A stretch of DNA of 27,192 nucleotides from positions 1 through 27,192 of the IMG/VR virus record IMGVR_UViG_3300014499_000027; one strand, written 5' to 3'. The notes under the pieces were generated by a model. The model was not told the origin of the DNA. It saw only the letters and a program-made list of their open reading frames with translations, and searched no databases. The position numbers and the translations under genes are program-made. Position 1 is the first letter of the stretch. Every line of letters starts with the position of its first letter. The stretch is from a virus. Shown here one piece after another: positions 1 through 6,205 of the stretch.

Positions 1-137
1 CAAAAGGCATCTGTTTCACCAAATGCCTCACATACTTGCGCCATAGTAAACGCTAACAACTCTAAAGTATTCAGGAATACATGAAGAATAGTCCCAAAAT
101 CACTCAAAGAAAAAAGCTCCTGACAGCGATTTATCAT
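1..137 (-). CDS. Partial minus-strand hypothetical protein, runs off left edge
   Basis: An open frame of 45 codons starts at ATG 137 and continues without a stop to base 1, so the C-terminus lies outside the window. The visible product is mostly hydrophobic and helical (contains LNTLELLAFTMAQVCEAFGE) with no motif I recognise. Its ATG overlaps the TGA of the upstream minus-strand frame in an ATGA junction, a usual sign of translational coupling. It could still be chance, because only 137 bases are visible. Confidence 0.3.
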   Translation of the reverse strand, partial: MINRCQELFSLSDFGTILHVFLNTLELLAFTMAQVCEAFGETDAF

Positions 138-241
138 TTCATGCGTTTGGTAAAAATTTCCACCCAACTTCCAGCGAAAGCAAGAGCAATATCAATTATC
201 TCAGCGCGAACATCGATTATTGAAAAACAGTACAAACTCAC
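134..241 (-). CDS. Small minus-strand ORF coupled to the left-edge ORF
   Basis: A frame ending at TGA 136-134 and coupled by ATGA to the left-edge gene. It can start at GTG 241 (35 residues) or extend to ATG 319 (61 residues). The longer form would overlap the start of the plus-strand replication gene, so the short form is preferred. The C-terminal part (AEIIDIALAFAGSWVEIFTK) reads as an amphipathic helix. No family is recognised and no good ribosome site is seen. It may be the end of a broken gene. Confidence 0.22.
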   Translation of the reverse strand: MSLYCFSIIDVRAEIIDIALAFAGSWVEIFTKRMK

Positions 242-276
242 CGAAGTGAAGAATGTACACCCCGAAAGGAAGAGGA

Positions 277-1443
277 ATGTCAATTTCTGAAAATAATTAT
301 AAACGAAATAAATCCACAAGTCAACAATGTTGGCCGAATGATATTATTTCACAGGATCCTGAATTCTTTTTTAGAAATCTGACACGTACCCAACGTAATC
401 TTATAGAAATACTTATACGGTGGTCTTTAAAATATAAACATGTCTATTTCCGCCAAGATACGGTGGCATCTATCCTTAAAATATCACGGCAGCATTGTAA
501 CAGACTTATTCAATGGATGAGAGATTGTGGGCTCTTAGTATCTGAATATCGTCATAAACTGTCCTGTCATTACACACTTTCTTCTTTCTTCTTTACTCCC
601 TCGATCCAATCCCGTCTACGACATATATTCAGGCCGCTAAGGGCCCTCTCATTAGGGCTCCTGTGTTCTATTTCCAGTGATGTGACACAATATATTGATA
701 AGTTAAATAAGAATTTAACTAACCTTATAGTTAAACGACAGACCGATGAGAGTAGTATGCAGTTTACCCAAAAATATCATGGTGATAAGCCGGTGTCTGA
801 AGCGATAAGAGGATTGAAGACACTCAATCTCACCCGAGCAGGGCAAATAAAGCTTTCAGCATTTCCTGATGAGGCTATTCTGGATGCAGCAAATGCATTC
901 AAGTATGCCAAAAAGGTGAAGGATCCCTTTGGATGGTTCTTTAAACTCTGTCTAGAGTACTGTAAACGCAATGAAATTGACCCAGATTGGTCGTTTATGC
1001 ATGCTTTAGTAGATAAGTACAAAATCTCCCTTTCAGCGCCTATGATTGGGATATCAGCACCAGCAGTTCGTGACAAAACGGTACGCCCTGAAAACAGATA
1101 TCCAACCCGTGACAAAACTTCACATGTTCCTTTGGTGAATGCAACCTCTAAAGAGTATGTCGAAAAGACCGAATGGAAGGGTCATACTGAGGCCCCTCGA
1201 GTAGCAAAAGATTCCGCTGCTCTCAGGCTGCCTATCATCAACGCTCTGCAAACAAAAAACTCTTTTATCATCTCTTTAATGAGAAACTATTCTCTTGAAA
1301 CACAAAAGAATACAATCGATCTTTTATCCTTTAATGATTCGTGCTACTGTGAACTATTAAAAGAGGTATGCGGCTGGCCAATTGATTGTTTGCATATCTT
1401 AGGAGAGAGTAATGAAGCACAAGGTGTATGTCCTGCATGGTAA
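277..1443 (+). CDS. Winged-helix DNA-binding protein, probable replication initiator
   Basis: About 388 residues. The N-terminal third has a helix-turn-helix/winged-helix pattern: a helix RTQRNLIEILIRWSLKY, then VASILKISRQHCNRLIQWMR and a likely wing (GLLVSEYRHKLSCHYTL). Phage and plasmid replication initiators and regulators use such folds. The middle is charged and the part around 'DPFGWFFKLCLEYCKRN' is a conserved-looking aromatic helix. The C-terminus overlaps the RusA gene by 32 bases, placing it in a DNA-metabolism operon. I chose ATG 277 because AAAGGAAGAGG lies just upstream; ATG 253 in frame is possible but has a weak ribosome site. The replication role is inferred from domain and position. 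A transcriptional regulator is the alternative. Confidence 0.55.
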   Translation: MSISENNYKRNKSTSQQCWPNDIISQDPEFFFRNLTRTQRNLIEILIRWSLKYKHVYFRQDTVASILKISRQHCNRLIQWMRDCGLLVSEYRHKLSCHYTLSSFFFTPSIQSRLRHIFRPLRALSLGLLCSISSDVTQYIDKLNKNLTNLIVKRQTDESSMQFTQKYHGDKPVSEAIRGLKTLNLTRAGQIKLSAFPDEAILDAANAFKYAKKVKDPFGWFFKLCLEYCKRNEIDPDWSFMHALVDKYKISLSAPMIGISAPAVRDKTVRPENRYPTRDKTSHVPLVNATSKEYVEKTEWKGHTEAPRVAKDSAALRLPIINALQTKNSFIISLMRNYSLETQKNTIDLLSFNDSCYCELLKEVCGWPIDCLHILGESNEAQGVCPAW

Positions 1444-1801
1444 TCCTGTAGCATGGGCTCGCCCTTCCCCTTATAGAGGGCGTATGTGGGACACTCAGAA
1501 ACACATCAAATTTCAATATGGCATGTATGTTCGACAACAACACAATGATGAGCCCTTATTAGTCGGACCCCTTCATCTAGAGATCAAATTCTATTTTACT
1601 ATCCCTCGAAGCAGCAAAAAGAAAGCCGGTGAGTTTCACCACTACAAACCTGACCTGTCAAATCTCATCAAACTCATTGAGGATGTTGGTTCGGGAATAT
1701 TGTATGAGGATGATGCACTCATCGCTTCTATTGCTGCATCAAAACACTATGATTCACAGCCACGTATCGAGTTTTCCCTCTATACCCTAAACCAGGAATA
1801 A
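1412..1801 (+). CDS. rusA: RusA-family Holliday junction resolvase
   Basis: 129 residues, the usual length for RusA-type crossover-junction endonucleases, which cut four-way DNA junctions as homodimers during phage recombination or before packaging. The family signature is clear: an N-terminal 'GNPVAWARPS' strand/loop, then 'YKPDLSNLIKLIEDV' and 'ILYEDDALIA'. Asp81, Asp100 and Asp101 fit the metal-binding acidic residues. The position equivalent to the second Asp of the E. coli 'DLDN' motif is Ser83, which is unusual. The gene overlaps the upstream replication-type gene by 32 bases and has a good ribosome site (AGGAGAG) 5 bases before ATG 1412. Confidence 0.85.
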   Translation: MKHKVYVLHGNPVAWARPSPYRGRMWDTQKHIKFQYGMYVRQQHNDEPLLVGPLHLEIKFYFTIPRSSKKKAGEFHHYKPDLSNLIKLIEDVGSGILYEDDALIASIAASKHYDSQPRIEFSLYTLNQE

Positions 1802-1804
1802 TGC

Positions 1805-2404
1805 ATGCAGAATAAAGAAAAGCGTGACATGGAAAGAAACGATAAGAAGAAACCAGCACAAAAATTCGATTTCTATAAAAGTCTTCATACGTGGCAAGAT
1901 GTCCCTGTTACTGATAATTGGAAAGATGCACTCGCTCAAGAGCTCTTTTTATGGGCTCGTGATAATGAAGAAGCATATAAGATGTCACAATTTTATCTAG
2001 AGCGGGGTATACACTATCGTGATTTTGATAGATGGTGCCAAACCCATGAGCATCTCAAAACAGCCAAAGAAGCAGCACTTATCCTTATTGGTAATAGAAG
2101 AGAGATAGGCGGCCTGAAAAGGAAGCTGGATGCCGGTATCGTGGTTAAATCCATGTGTCGTTATGACATTGAGTGGAAAGAGTTAGCAGAATGGTATGCT
2201 AAGCTCAAATCTGACAATGATAATAGACCAGAAACAAAGATTATTGTCATGGAACAGTATAATCCACCAACTACCCCACTTGATGAACCCTTAGATGAAC
2301 CTACCCCACTTACCCCCGATGCACCTACCCCTGAACAAGTTGCTCGGAAAGCCCGTAATGGGTGTATAGGAAAAAATATTGATCATCATCGCAAACGACG
2401 ATAG
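1805..2404 (+). CDS. Possible small terminase subunit / DNA-binding phage protein
   Basis: 199 residues, highly charged. The central part (residues about 45-140) is a series of helices: 'YLERGIHYRDFDRWCQTHEH' followed by 'AKEAALILIGNRREIGGLKR' and 'IEWKELAEWYAKLK'. This layout (a DNA-binding helical domain, then a helix ending in a run of short oligomerisation helices) resembles small terminase subunits. The C-terminal tail has repeated Pro-Thr-Leu/Asp units ('LDEPLDEPTPLTP') and ends in a basic stretch (HHRKRR). It sits three bases after rusA and is the last gene before a terminator. The large terminase is 3.8 kb downstream behind accessory genes, so the packaging role is an inference. An in-frame ATG at 1829 is an alternative start. 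Confidence 0.45.
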   Translation: MQNKEKRDMERNDKKKPAQKFDFYKSLHTWQDVPVTDNWKDALAQELFLWARDNEEAYKMSQFYLERGIHYRDFDRWCQTHEHLKTAKEAALILIGNRREIGGLKRKLDAGIVVKSMCRYDIEWKELAEWYAKLKSDNDNRPETKIIVMEQYNPPTTPLDEPLDEPTPLTPDAPTPEQVARKARNGCIGKNIDHHRKRR

Positions 2405-2452
2405 TATCTACTATAACGTTTTAATCTCCCGCTTCATGCTTCATCACTGACT

Positions 2453-2480
2453 GACCGGAGGCGTACTCCGGTCCTATTTA
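2453..2480 (+). terminator. Rho-independent terminator after the rusA operon
   Basis: A perfect 8-bp stem, GACCGGAG (2453-2460) with CTCCGGTC (2466-2473), and loop GCGTA, is followed by a T-rich stretch (CTATTTATTATT). It sits between two convergent genes (plus ending 2404, minus ending 2484). The T-run is interrupted, so termination may be moderate. The other strand has no T-tract. Confidence 0.65.
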
Positions 2481-2483
2481 TTA

Positions 2484-2699
2484 TTAGATAGTGATAGAAA
2501 ATCTCATTCTGCTTGAATGTTGACCTGGACTCGGATCAACAACGACCCTCCATTCTACATCACTGGTTATTTTCCCATCAATTACTATAAATTTACCATC
2601 GGGAATTATTGCTATATCGAAATCTATCGTAATATCCCCTTTACTGAATTTGGCCGCTTCTACAATAGATTTACTTATAATATCGTTAATAGTCATCAT
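2484..2699 (-). CDS. Small hypothetical protein downstream of regulator
   Basis: 71 residues, second gene of a two-gene minus-strand unit. Its ATG overlaps the 3' end of the helix-turn-helix gene by 4 bases (ATGA), so the two are probably translated together. The sequence is beta-rich ('GDITIDFDIAIIPDGKFIVI' then DGKITSDVEWRVVVDPSPG) after a short helix. No membrane segment or known motif is visible. Co-expression with a repressor-like gene suggests a prophage-maintenance or exclusion role, but nothing in the sequence shows which. Confidence 0.55.
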   Translation of the reverse strand: MMTINDIISKSIVEAAKFSKGDITIDFDIAIIPDGKFIVIDGKITSDVEWRVVVDPSPGQHSSRMRFSITI

Positions 2700-2899
2700 A
2701 TATATTCCTGATTCTTAGTGATATAATCCCGCAGCTTTCTCTTAGTCATAATATTCAGAGAAGGTGGCTGTGGGCCATTCTTTATTCTTATCAGTTGCAT
2801 CTGCGATATGCCTATATCACGAGCAACCTCTTTCCACGTACAAAGCTTATTCTCTTTTATGCGGCAAACGTCATTTACTAATTTAGTGTTAAAATCCAT
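2696..2899 (-). CDS. Helix-turn-helix repressor-like protein
   Basis: 67 residues. The segment 'TWKEVARDIGISQMQLIRIK' (about residues 22-41) is a standard helix-turn-helix: a helix with Ala/Gly at the turn, then a recognition helix, followed by 'NGPQPPSL' and a last helix. The size and placement fit Cro/CI-type or XRE-type phage regulators. It is transcribed away from the plus-strand accessory operon, and the 137 bases between hold nested inverted repeats, which fits a divergent lysis/lysogeny or immunity switch. The family call comes from the motif; the regulatory role is inferred. The recognition helix ends unusually early because the protein is short. Confidence 0.6.
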   Translation of the reverse strand: MDFNTKLVNDVCRIKENKLCTWKEVARDIGISQMQLIRIKNGPQPPSLNIMTKRKLRDYITKNQEYI

Positions 2900-2930
2900 A
2901 CGTAATCCTCTTTGGAATGTTTACGAAAAG

Positions 2931-2985
2931 TATACCAAATGTTACTCTAAAGTATAAGGATTGGTATAAATCTTTAATAGTAACA
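2931..2985. promoter_or_regulatory. Nested inverted repeats, likely operators between divergent genes
   Basis: Two inverted repeats are nested. TATACCAA (2931-2938) pairs with TTGGTATA (2961-2968). TGTTACT (2940-2946) pairs with AGTAACA (2979-2985), extended inside by CTAAAG (2947-2952) against CTTTAA (2972-2977). They lie in the AT-rich gap between the minus-strand repressor-like gene (start 2899) and the plus-strand gene at 3037, where divergent promoters and repressor sites are expected. No strong -35/-10 pair stands out. Confidence 0.45.
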
Positions 2986-3036
2986 ATAATGGAAATTTAG
3001 AACAGTTATCGGAGTCGATACGAAAAGAGGACTGAA

Positions 3037-3285
3037 ATGAACTATAAAGAAGTGATCTCTAAACTACAAAAGTACTTTTTGAAGCAAGACCGCAAAACAC
3101 TTGCTCGTCTATGTGCTATTTTTGCTGCTGATCTTGATAAATTTATAAATATAGCTGATTTATCTAAGCAAGAGAGAGATATTTTCCTAGAAAGAGTATA
3201 TCTCAATAAGAAAGAAATTAGCCGATTCATAAAAGGTGATGGCGAGGCAGAATTTCAATTTGATTGTGTGCAAAGCGAGGACTGA
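3037..3285 (+). CDS. Small helical hypothetical protein, first gene of accessory operon
   Basis: 82 residues, Lys/Asp/Glu/Leu-rich and almost entirely helical ('VISKLQKYFLKQDRKTLARL'), without recognised motifs. It is the first plus-strand gene after the divergent control region, so it would be the first product if the repressor-like protein lets go. The ribosome site is GAGG in a leader (GAGGACTGAAATG) that is repeated exactly before the next gene. There is no signal peptide. Function unknown. Confidence 0.55.
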   Translation: MNYKEVISKLQKYFLKQDRKTLARLCAIFAADLDKFINIADLSKQERDIFLERVYLNKKEISRFIKGDGEAEFQFDCVQSED

Positions 3286-3286
3286 A

Positions 3287-3664
3287 ATGGAAGATACATT
3301 CTTTACCCAAACAGAGTTAGAGATTGTTAGAGATCGCATATTAAGACCATTTGTGAGCTCTGTTTTGATGTCTATATTTTTTGCCGAGACAGAAGGAAAA
3401 GAAGGATTCGAAAAAAAAGTTTTAGAGAACTTAGAAATGCAACTGAAGAAGTCGATAGGAAAATACGACATAGATTCAAAAATAAGAGATTCTTCAGTTG
3501 CATTTCTTAAAGAAAACGTAGGGCTTCTTGTGGTGCACCTTATAGAAAATGGCCGTCATAAGATTGAAGATATAGTTGTTCAAATAGAGATATATACCGA
3601 TGAGCAAACTCAGAAAATTCATGAGGTTTTAGTGAAGTATGATAATAATCGAACTAAGAACTAG
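3287..3664 (+). CDS. Hypothetical helical accessory protein
   Basis: 126 residues from ATG 3287, one base after the TGA of the previous gene. An earlier in-frame ATG at 3236 lies inside that gene and lacks the leader, so it was not chosen. The protein is helical, with 'TELEIVRDRILRPFVSSVLM' near the N-terminus and a hydrophobic segment around VGLLVVHLI. It has no recognised domain. The same 13-base leader as the preceding gene suggests the two starts arose by duplication or exchange at the leader. Followed 18 bases later by the palindromic element. Confidence 0.55.
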   Translation: MEDTFFTQTELEIVRDRILRPFVSSVLMSIFFAETEGKEGFEKKVLENLEMQLKKSIGKYDIDSKIRDSSVAFLKENVGLLVVHLIENGRHKIEDIVVQIEIYTDEQTQKIHEVLVKYDNNRTKN

Positions 3665-3675
3665 CACTTAAAGGA

Positions 3676-3702
3676 CAATTACGCAGCAGCTGCTGCAGGT
3701 TG
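3676..3702. repeat. Palindromic element, copy 1
   Basis: The core GCAGCAGCTGCTGC (3683-3696) is a perfect 14-bp palindrome. The left flank CAATTAC is the reverse complement of the right flank of copy 3 in the capsid intron, so this copy is inverted relative to copies 2 and 3. The right flank (AGGTTG) has diverged. It lies between two genes, 12 bases after a stop codon and 33 bases before the next start. There is no T-run, so it is not a standard terminator. Confidence 0.85.
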
Positions 3703-3734
3703 AGATTTTCAGTTTTACTGTGAAAGAGACATAG

Positions 3735-4196
3735 ATGGAAGAGAAAAAATGGTTCACGAGAGAAGTAGAGAAGCTTAACTGGGTACGTATTACAGCCTTC
3801 AGACCCGGTAAGAGCCAGATTCCTATTTTAGTTAGGGGATCGACTAGAGTTTGTTTGAATGAGCCGATCTTTTGTAAGCCTGCCAATATGCTTCATGAAA
3901 CTCCGTATGGGGTTGAGGATAAGATTGTTATAGACTTTTATGCAGTAATATCATTTGGATGGAGTGAATATTATCCCCTTAATGGAGTTTTTATCAACAG
4001 TTGGTATTCGTTTGGTGAAGGGAAAACGATACCTCGCAAAGATTATAATCCTGATAAAGGCATCAAGAGATCAACGATAGATTCAAATATTTTTGGTACT
4101 TTTACTGCAGAAAAAGCTCGCCTATTCCTTGTTGATAGCGATGAAAATAAGCATTTTGAGACTGATGATATAATTGAATGGGTACATATCTTATGA
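3735..4196 (+). CDS. Hypothetical protein, first gene of palindrome-bounded block
   Basis: 153 residues, mixed strands and helices, with many aromatic residues (LNWVRITAFRPG; VISFGWSEYYPLNGVF). The 'NWVRI..' start and the alternation of short strands recall the DUF551-like proteins encoded further right, but the C-terminal signature of that family is absent. The good ribosome site is GAAAGAGA. It overlaps the next gene by four bases (ATGA). With the two following genes it forms a co-translated trio between palindromic copies 1 and 2. Function not recognised. Confidence 0.5.
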   Translation: MEEKKWFTREVEKLNWVRITAFRPGKSQIPILVRGSTRVCLNEPIFCKPANMLHETPYGVEDKIVIDFYAVISFGWSEYYPLNGVFINSWYSFGEGKTIPRKDYNPDKGIKRSTIDSNIFGTFTAEKARLFLVDSDENKHFETDDIIEWVHIL

Positions 4197-4654
4197 GTAA
4201 TTCAGCATGGATTAATACTGATGACTATTTCCCAGGCGCTAGTCATAAAGGGATAATAGTAGTTCACGGAATGATGAATTTGGAGCTTAAAGAACCTTTT
4301 AGACTCCGAACATTTATCACTTTGAAGAATATGAAAGAGAAATTTGAAGAAACAAAGCACATAGGTATGGAATATTATCTTTTTACCAATAAAAGTCCTC
4401 TGAATATCCGACCTATAAGCTTGGAGGGATGCTTTATAAAAGACATTTCTTGTCTCTGTGGATGCAAAGTGTCTAAAGGATTTGATGCATATGGTGAAGA
4501 CCATGATATTTTATTGGGAAAGCTTGATCTTGGCAACATTTTAACGGCTGGTAAATCAGAAATATTTACTTCTCCACCTATGTTCTGTTGGGAACAAGTG
4601 CTTTATTGGCAAAGATTAGAGGATATAAGAGATGAACTGGCAGAAATTAAATAA
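4193..4654 (+). CDS. Hypothetical protein with Cys cluster
   Basis: 153 residues from ATG 4193, which overlaps the preceding TGA. An in-frame ATG at 4178 is inside the previous gene and was not preferred. The segment 'EGCFIKDISCLCGCKVSKGF' carries CLCGC plus an earlier Cys and could bind metal. The N-terminus 'SNSAWINTDDYFPG' again resembles the Trp-Ile start seen in DUF551-like neighbours, but no full family match is visible. It overlaps the next gene by 23 bases. Function unknown. Confidence 0.5.
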   Translation: MSNSAWINTDDYFPGASHKGIIVVHGMMNLELKEPFRLRTFITLKNMKEKFEETKHIGMEYYLFTNKSPLNIRPISLEGCFIKDISCLCGCKVSKGFDAYGEDHDILLGKLDLGNILTAGKSEIFTSPPMFCWEQVLYWQRLEDIRDELAEIK

Positions 4655-4898
4655 AGATTCTCTTGAGGGGCTTAAAGCTATCAAGAGCTATATTTTAGTA
4701 GGCAACCCCAACGATAAAGAATTCCCCTATGATCTGATACTTTTTTTTAAGGAAGATGTACAGGATGGGATACCGAGTTTTTGGTATAGCATGGTTCATC
4801 ACGCATGTTATAAGTGTGGTCAGGTATATGAATATGATGACGAAGACGTTATTAACTGCTATACCCATTTTTGTGTTGTGAATGAGCCATTAGACTAA
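4632..4898 (+). CDS. Small hypothetical protein, MNW-start, CxxC
   Basis: 88 residues starting MNWQKLNKDSLEG. Later comes a 'HHACYKCGQVYEYDDEDV' stretch with a CxxC pair and a preceding His, which may be a small metal site. It overlaps the upstream gene by 23 bases and ends right at palindromic copy 2 (the stop TAA, 4896-4898, shares its last two bases with the element). The MNW start links it loosely to the DUF551-like cassettes at 7.7-9.6 kb. Function unknown. Confidence 0.5.
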   Translation: MNWQKLNKDSLEGLKAIKSYILVGNPNDKEFPYDLILFFKEDVQDGIPSFWYSMVHHACYKCGQVYEYDDEDVINCYTHFCVVNEPLD

Positions 4899-4920
4899 TT
4901 GTGCAGCAGCTGCTGCGTAA
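4897..4920. repeat. Palindromic element, copy 2
   Basis: A 24-base stretch identical to 16877-16900 inside the capsid-gene intron. The core is the 14-bp palindrome GCAGCAGCTGCTGC (4903-4916), with flanks AATTGT on the left and GTAA on the right. It directly abuts the stop codon of the preceding gene. Together with inverted copy 1 it brackets a three-gene block of about 1.2 kb. Confidence 0.9.
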
Positions 4921-4938
4921 ATAGAAAGAAAGAAAATT

Positions 4939-5310
4939 ATGAAGATAAAAACGATATCCGTTAGAGATGAAACCGTCAGATATCTTATTCTAAAAGTGTT
5001 AAACGCGATAGTTGATGAAATGTTTTATCATTTTATAGTGACGGGTAAAAAAGAAGCGTGTGTACCTACTGATCAAAAGATTGAAGCTCTTAATAATTTT
5101 CTTAAAAAGGTTGCTTTTAATAAGCCTGAAGATCATGAAACCTATGCCGGAATAACAGCTGAAATAAGCACCGTGATTAAAATAATAGGCGCGGAGAAAA
5201 AGTTAGCGGCCTTTTTGTTTGATCTATCGCACGAAGTACTTAAAAAATTAAAAATACATAATGTAGAAGGGTTCATTAATGAATACCACGAAGAAAAAGA
5301 AGCTAACTAA
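4939..5310 (+). CDS. Hypothetical helical accessory protein
   Basis: 123 residues, predicted almost all helical, beginning MKIKTISVRDETVRYLILKV and ending with a basic/acidic helix. It is similar in size and composition to the products at 3287 and 5779, but I cannot align them convincingly. Its start follows palindromic copy 2 by 18 bases, with AGAAAGAAAG as ribosome site. The 3' end overlaps the next gene by 32 bases. No known domain. Confidence 0.5.
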   Translation: MKIKTISVRDETVRYLILKVLNAIVDEMFYHFIVTGKKEACVPTDQKIEALNNFLKKVAFNKPEDHETYAGITAEISTVIKIIGAEKKLAAFLFDLSHEVLKKLKIHNVEGFINEYHEEKEAN

Positions 5311-5707
5311 TATTAACTTTGACATATTTATTCACGATGTCCTTTTAAACACCCACGAACAGATGGGTTCAACGTCTGCGGAAGTTCTGACTAAGAAAGA
5401 ATGGGAATTCCTCATTCAAGGTTGGCCTAGAGAAGAAGAGTTATATGTATGGCATAGACCCAATCACAAGGAAGAGGTATTCAGCATATTAAGAAATAGG
5501 GATCCAAATGGCTATGAGCCAGATAGTTTAAATTATATGTATAACTCAGTGCTCTTTAGATCGCATAGTCACGCTGATACTTCGGCTAAGACGCTCAAAG
5601 ATCTTGGTGAATACATAGAGTCTAATTCTCTTACTAACTTTGCTGTTATTTACTGCAGTATGGATGAAGAGCCATATAGAATCATGGTCCCCAATAAGAA
5701 AAAATAA
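5279..5707 (+). CDS. Hypothetical protein with JAMM-like HSH...D segment
   Basis: 142 residues; strong ribosome site (AGAAGGG) before ATG 5279, inside the previous gene. The stretch 'VLFRSHSHADTSAKTLKDL' followed by a strand 'NFAVIYCSMDEEPYRIMV' resembles the JAB/MPN (JAMM) metalloprotease layout: a strand, then H-S-H, then Asp about ten residues on, then a hydrophobic strand. The canonical Ser is missing at the expected spot and the spacing to Asp is one short. A candidate catalytic Glu further upstream cannot be fixed. This is therefore a weak family suggestion. Phage JAMM domains usually occur in tail-assembly or anti-host proteins. Confidence 0.45.
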   Translation: MNTTKKKKLTNINFDIFIHDVLLNTHEQMGSTSAEVLTKKEWEFLIQGWPREEELYVWHRPNHKEEVFSILRNRDPNGYEPDSLNYMYNSVLFRSHSHADTSAKTLKDLGEYIESNSLTNFAVIYCSMDEEPYRIMVPNKKK

Positions 5708-5710
5708 GTA

Positions 5711-5795
5711 ATAGAGAGTAGTAATGAGCATAGAAACAACAATTCATCTGAACAAGTTCAGCAATGAAAGAGGCATAAATGAGCTTAAAGCTTGA
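5711..5795 (+). pseudogene. Relic of a second large-terminase gene start
   Basis: Bases 5711-5760 closely match 6191-6242, which holds the ribosome site and first 12 codons of the large terminase gene. Reading from ATG 5724 gives MSIETTIHLNKF, against MNVETTIHLNKF for the real gene, then an unrelated tail of 11 residues and a stop at 5795. Most base differences are synonymous (gaa/gag, aca/acg, aac/aat), so the copy came from a diverged but functional terminase gene rather than a recent local duplication. The next gene starts at 5779 in another frame. Confidence 0.75.
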
Positions 5796-6150
5796 TCCAC
5801 AACTACTTCAGTTATTCTTATTAAAACTAAAGCATTTTACTGAAGAAATGCATTTAATTCAGCAACTATTGCCGGGAAAAGATAAGGATGAATTGATTGA
5901 GTATTATCTGGATTTAGTAGAGAAGAGTTATTTAGAATCATATTTTCACTTTGCTCATATAGATCAACCTGAATGGCGTGGTATTTTTATTGAAGTTCTT
6001 TTTTCAAAATTCGGGGTACATATGAAAAAAGAGGGAATAGTAGAAATTATTCAGAACGACGTAGATTTGTTTTCGAAGACATTTATTCATAAAGTCCTAA
6101 TGCAGTTTTTTAGAGGCGAATTAGAAGGTATGGAAGATTTGAAGGATTAA
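5779..6150 (+). CDS. Hypothetical helical accessory protein between terminase start copies
   Basis: 123 residues, helical, starting MSLKLDPQLLQLFLLKLKHF with several aromatic-rich helices after it (LESYFHFAHIDQPEWRGIF). No recognised motif. The gene begins inside the tail of the terminase-start relic, with GAAAGAGG as ribosome site, and ends 55 bases before the true terminase gene. It therefore lies between two copies of the same start region and looks like an inserted cassette. A T-rich tract (6162-6181) follows the gene but lacks a GC stem. Confidence 0.55.
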   Translation: MSLKLDPQLLQLFLLKLKHFTEEMHLIQQLLPGKDKDELIEYYLDLVEKSYLESYFHFAHIDQPEWRGIFIEVLFSKFGVHMKKEGIVEIIQNDVDLFSKTFIHKVLMQFFRGELEGMEDLKD

Positions 6151-6205
6151 TTTTTCATCTCCCGCTTTTTTTAGTTTTTTTATTTAAGAAATAGAAAGAG
6201 TAGTA

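Noticed and set aside
81-290. Plus-strand open frame of 69 residues at the left edge
   Set aside because: No ribosome site, basic low-complexity product, overlaps coupled minus-strand frames and the start of the replication gene; likely chance.
777-1115. Minus-strand frame of 112 residues inside the replication gene
   Set aside because: Shadow frame: no ribosome site, no motif, fully inside a better-supported gene.
59-2955. ACTCTAAAGTAT shared by the left edge and the operator region
   Set aside because: A 12-base match in AT-rich DNA is within chance; flanks differ.
2424-6167. ATCTCCCGCTT occurring after two genes (2424 and 6157)
   Set aside because: An 11-base match is expected many times by chance in 27 kb; no associated structure.
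6151-6190. T-rich tract before the terminase gene as a terminator
   Set aside because: No GC-rich stem precedes it.
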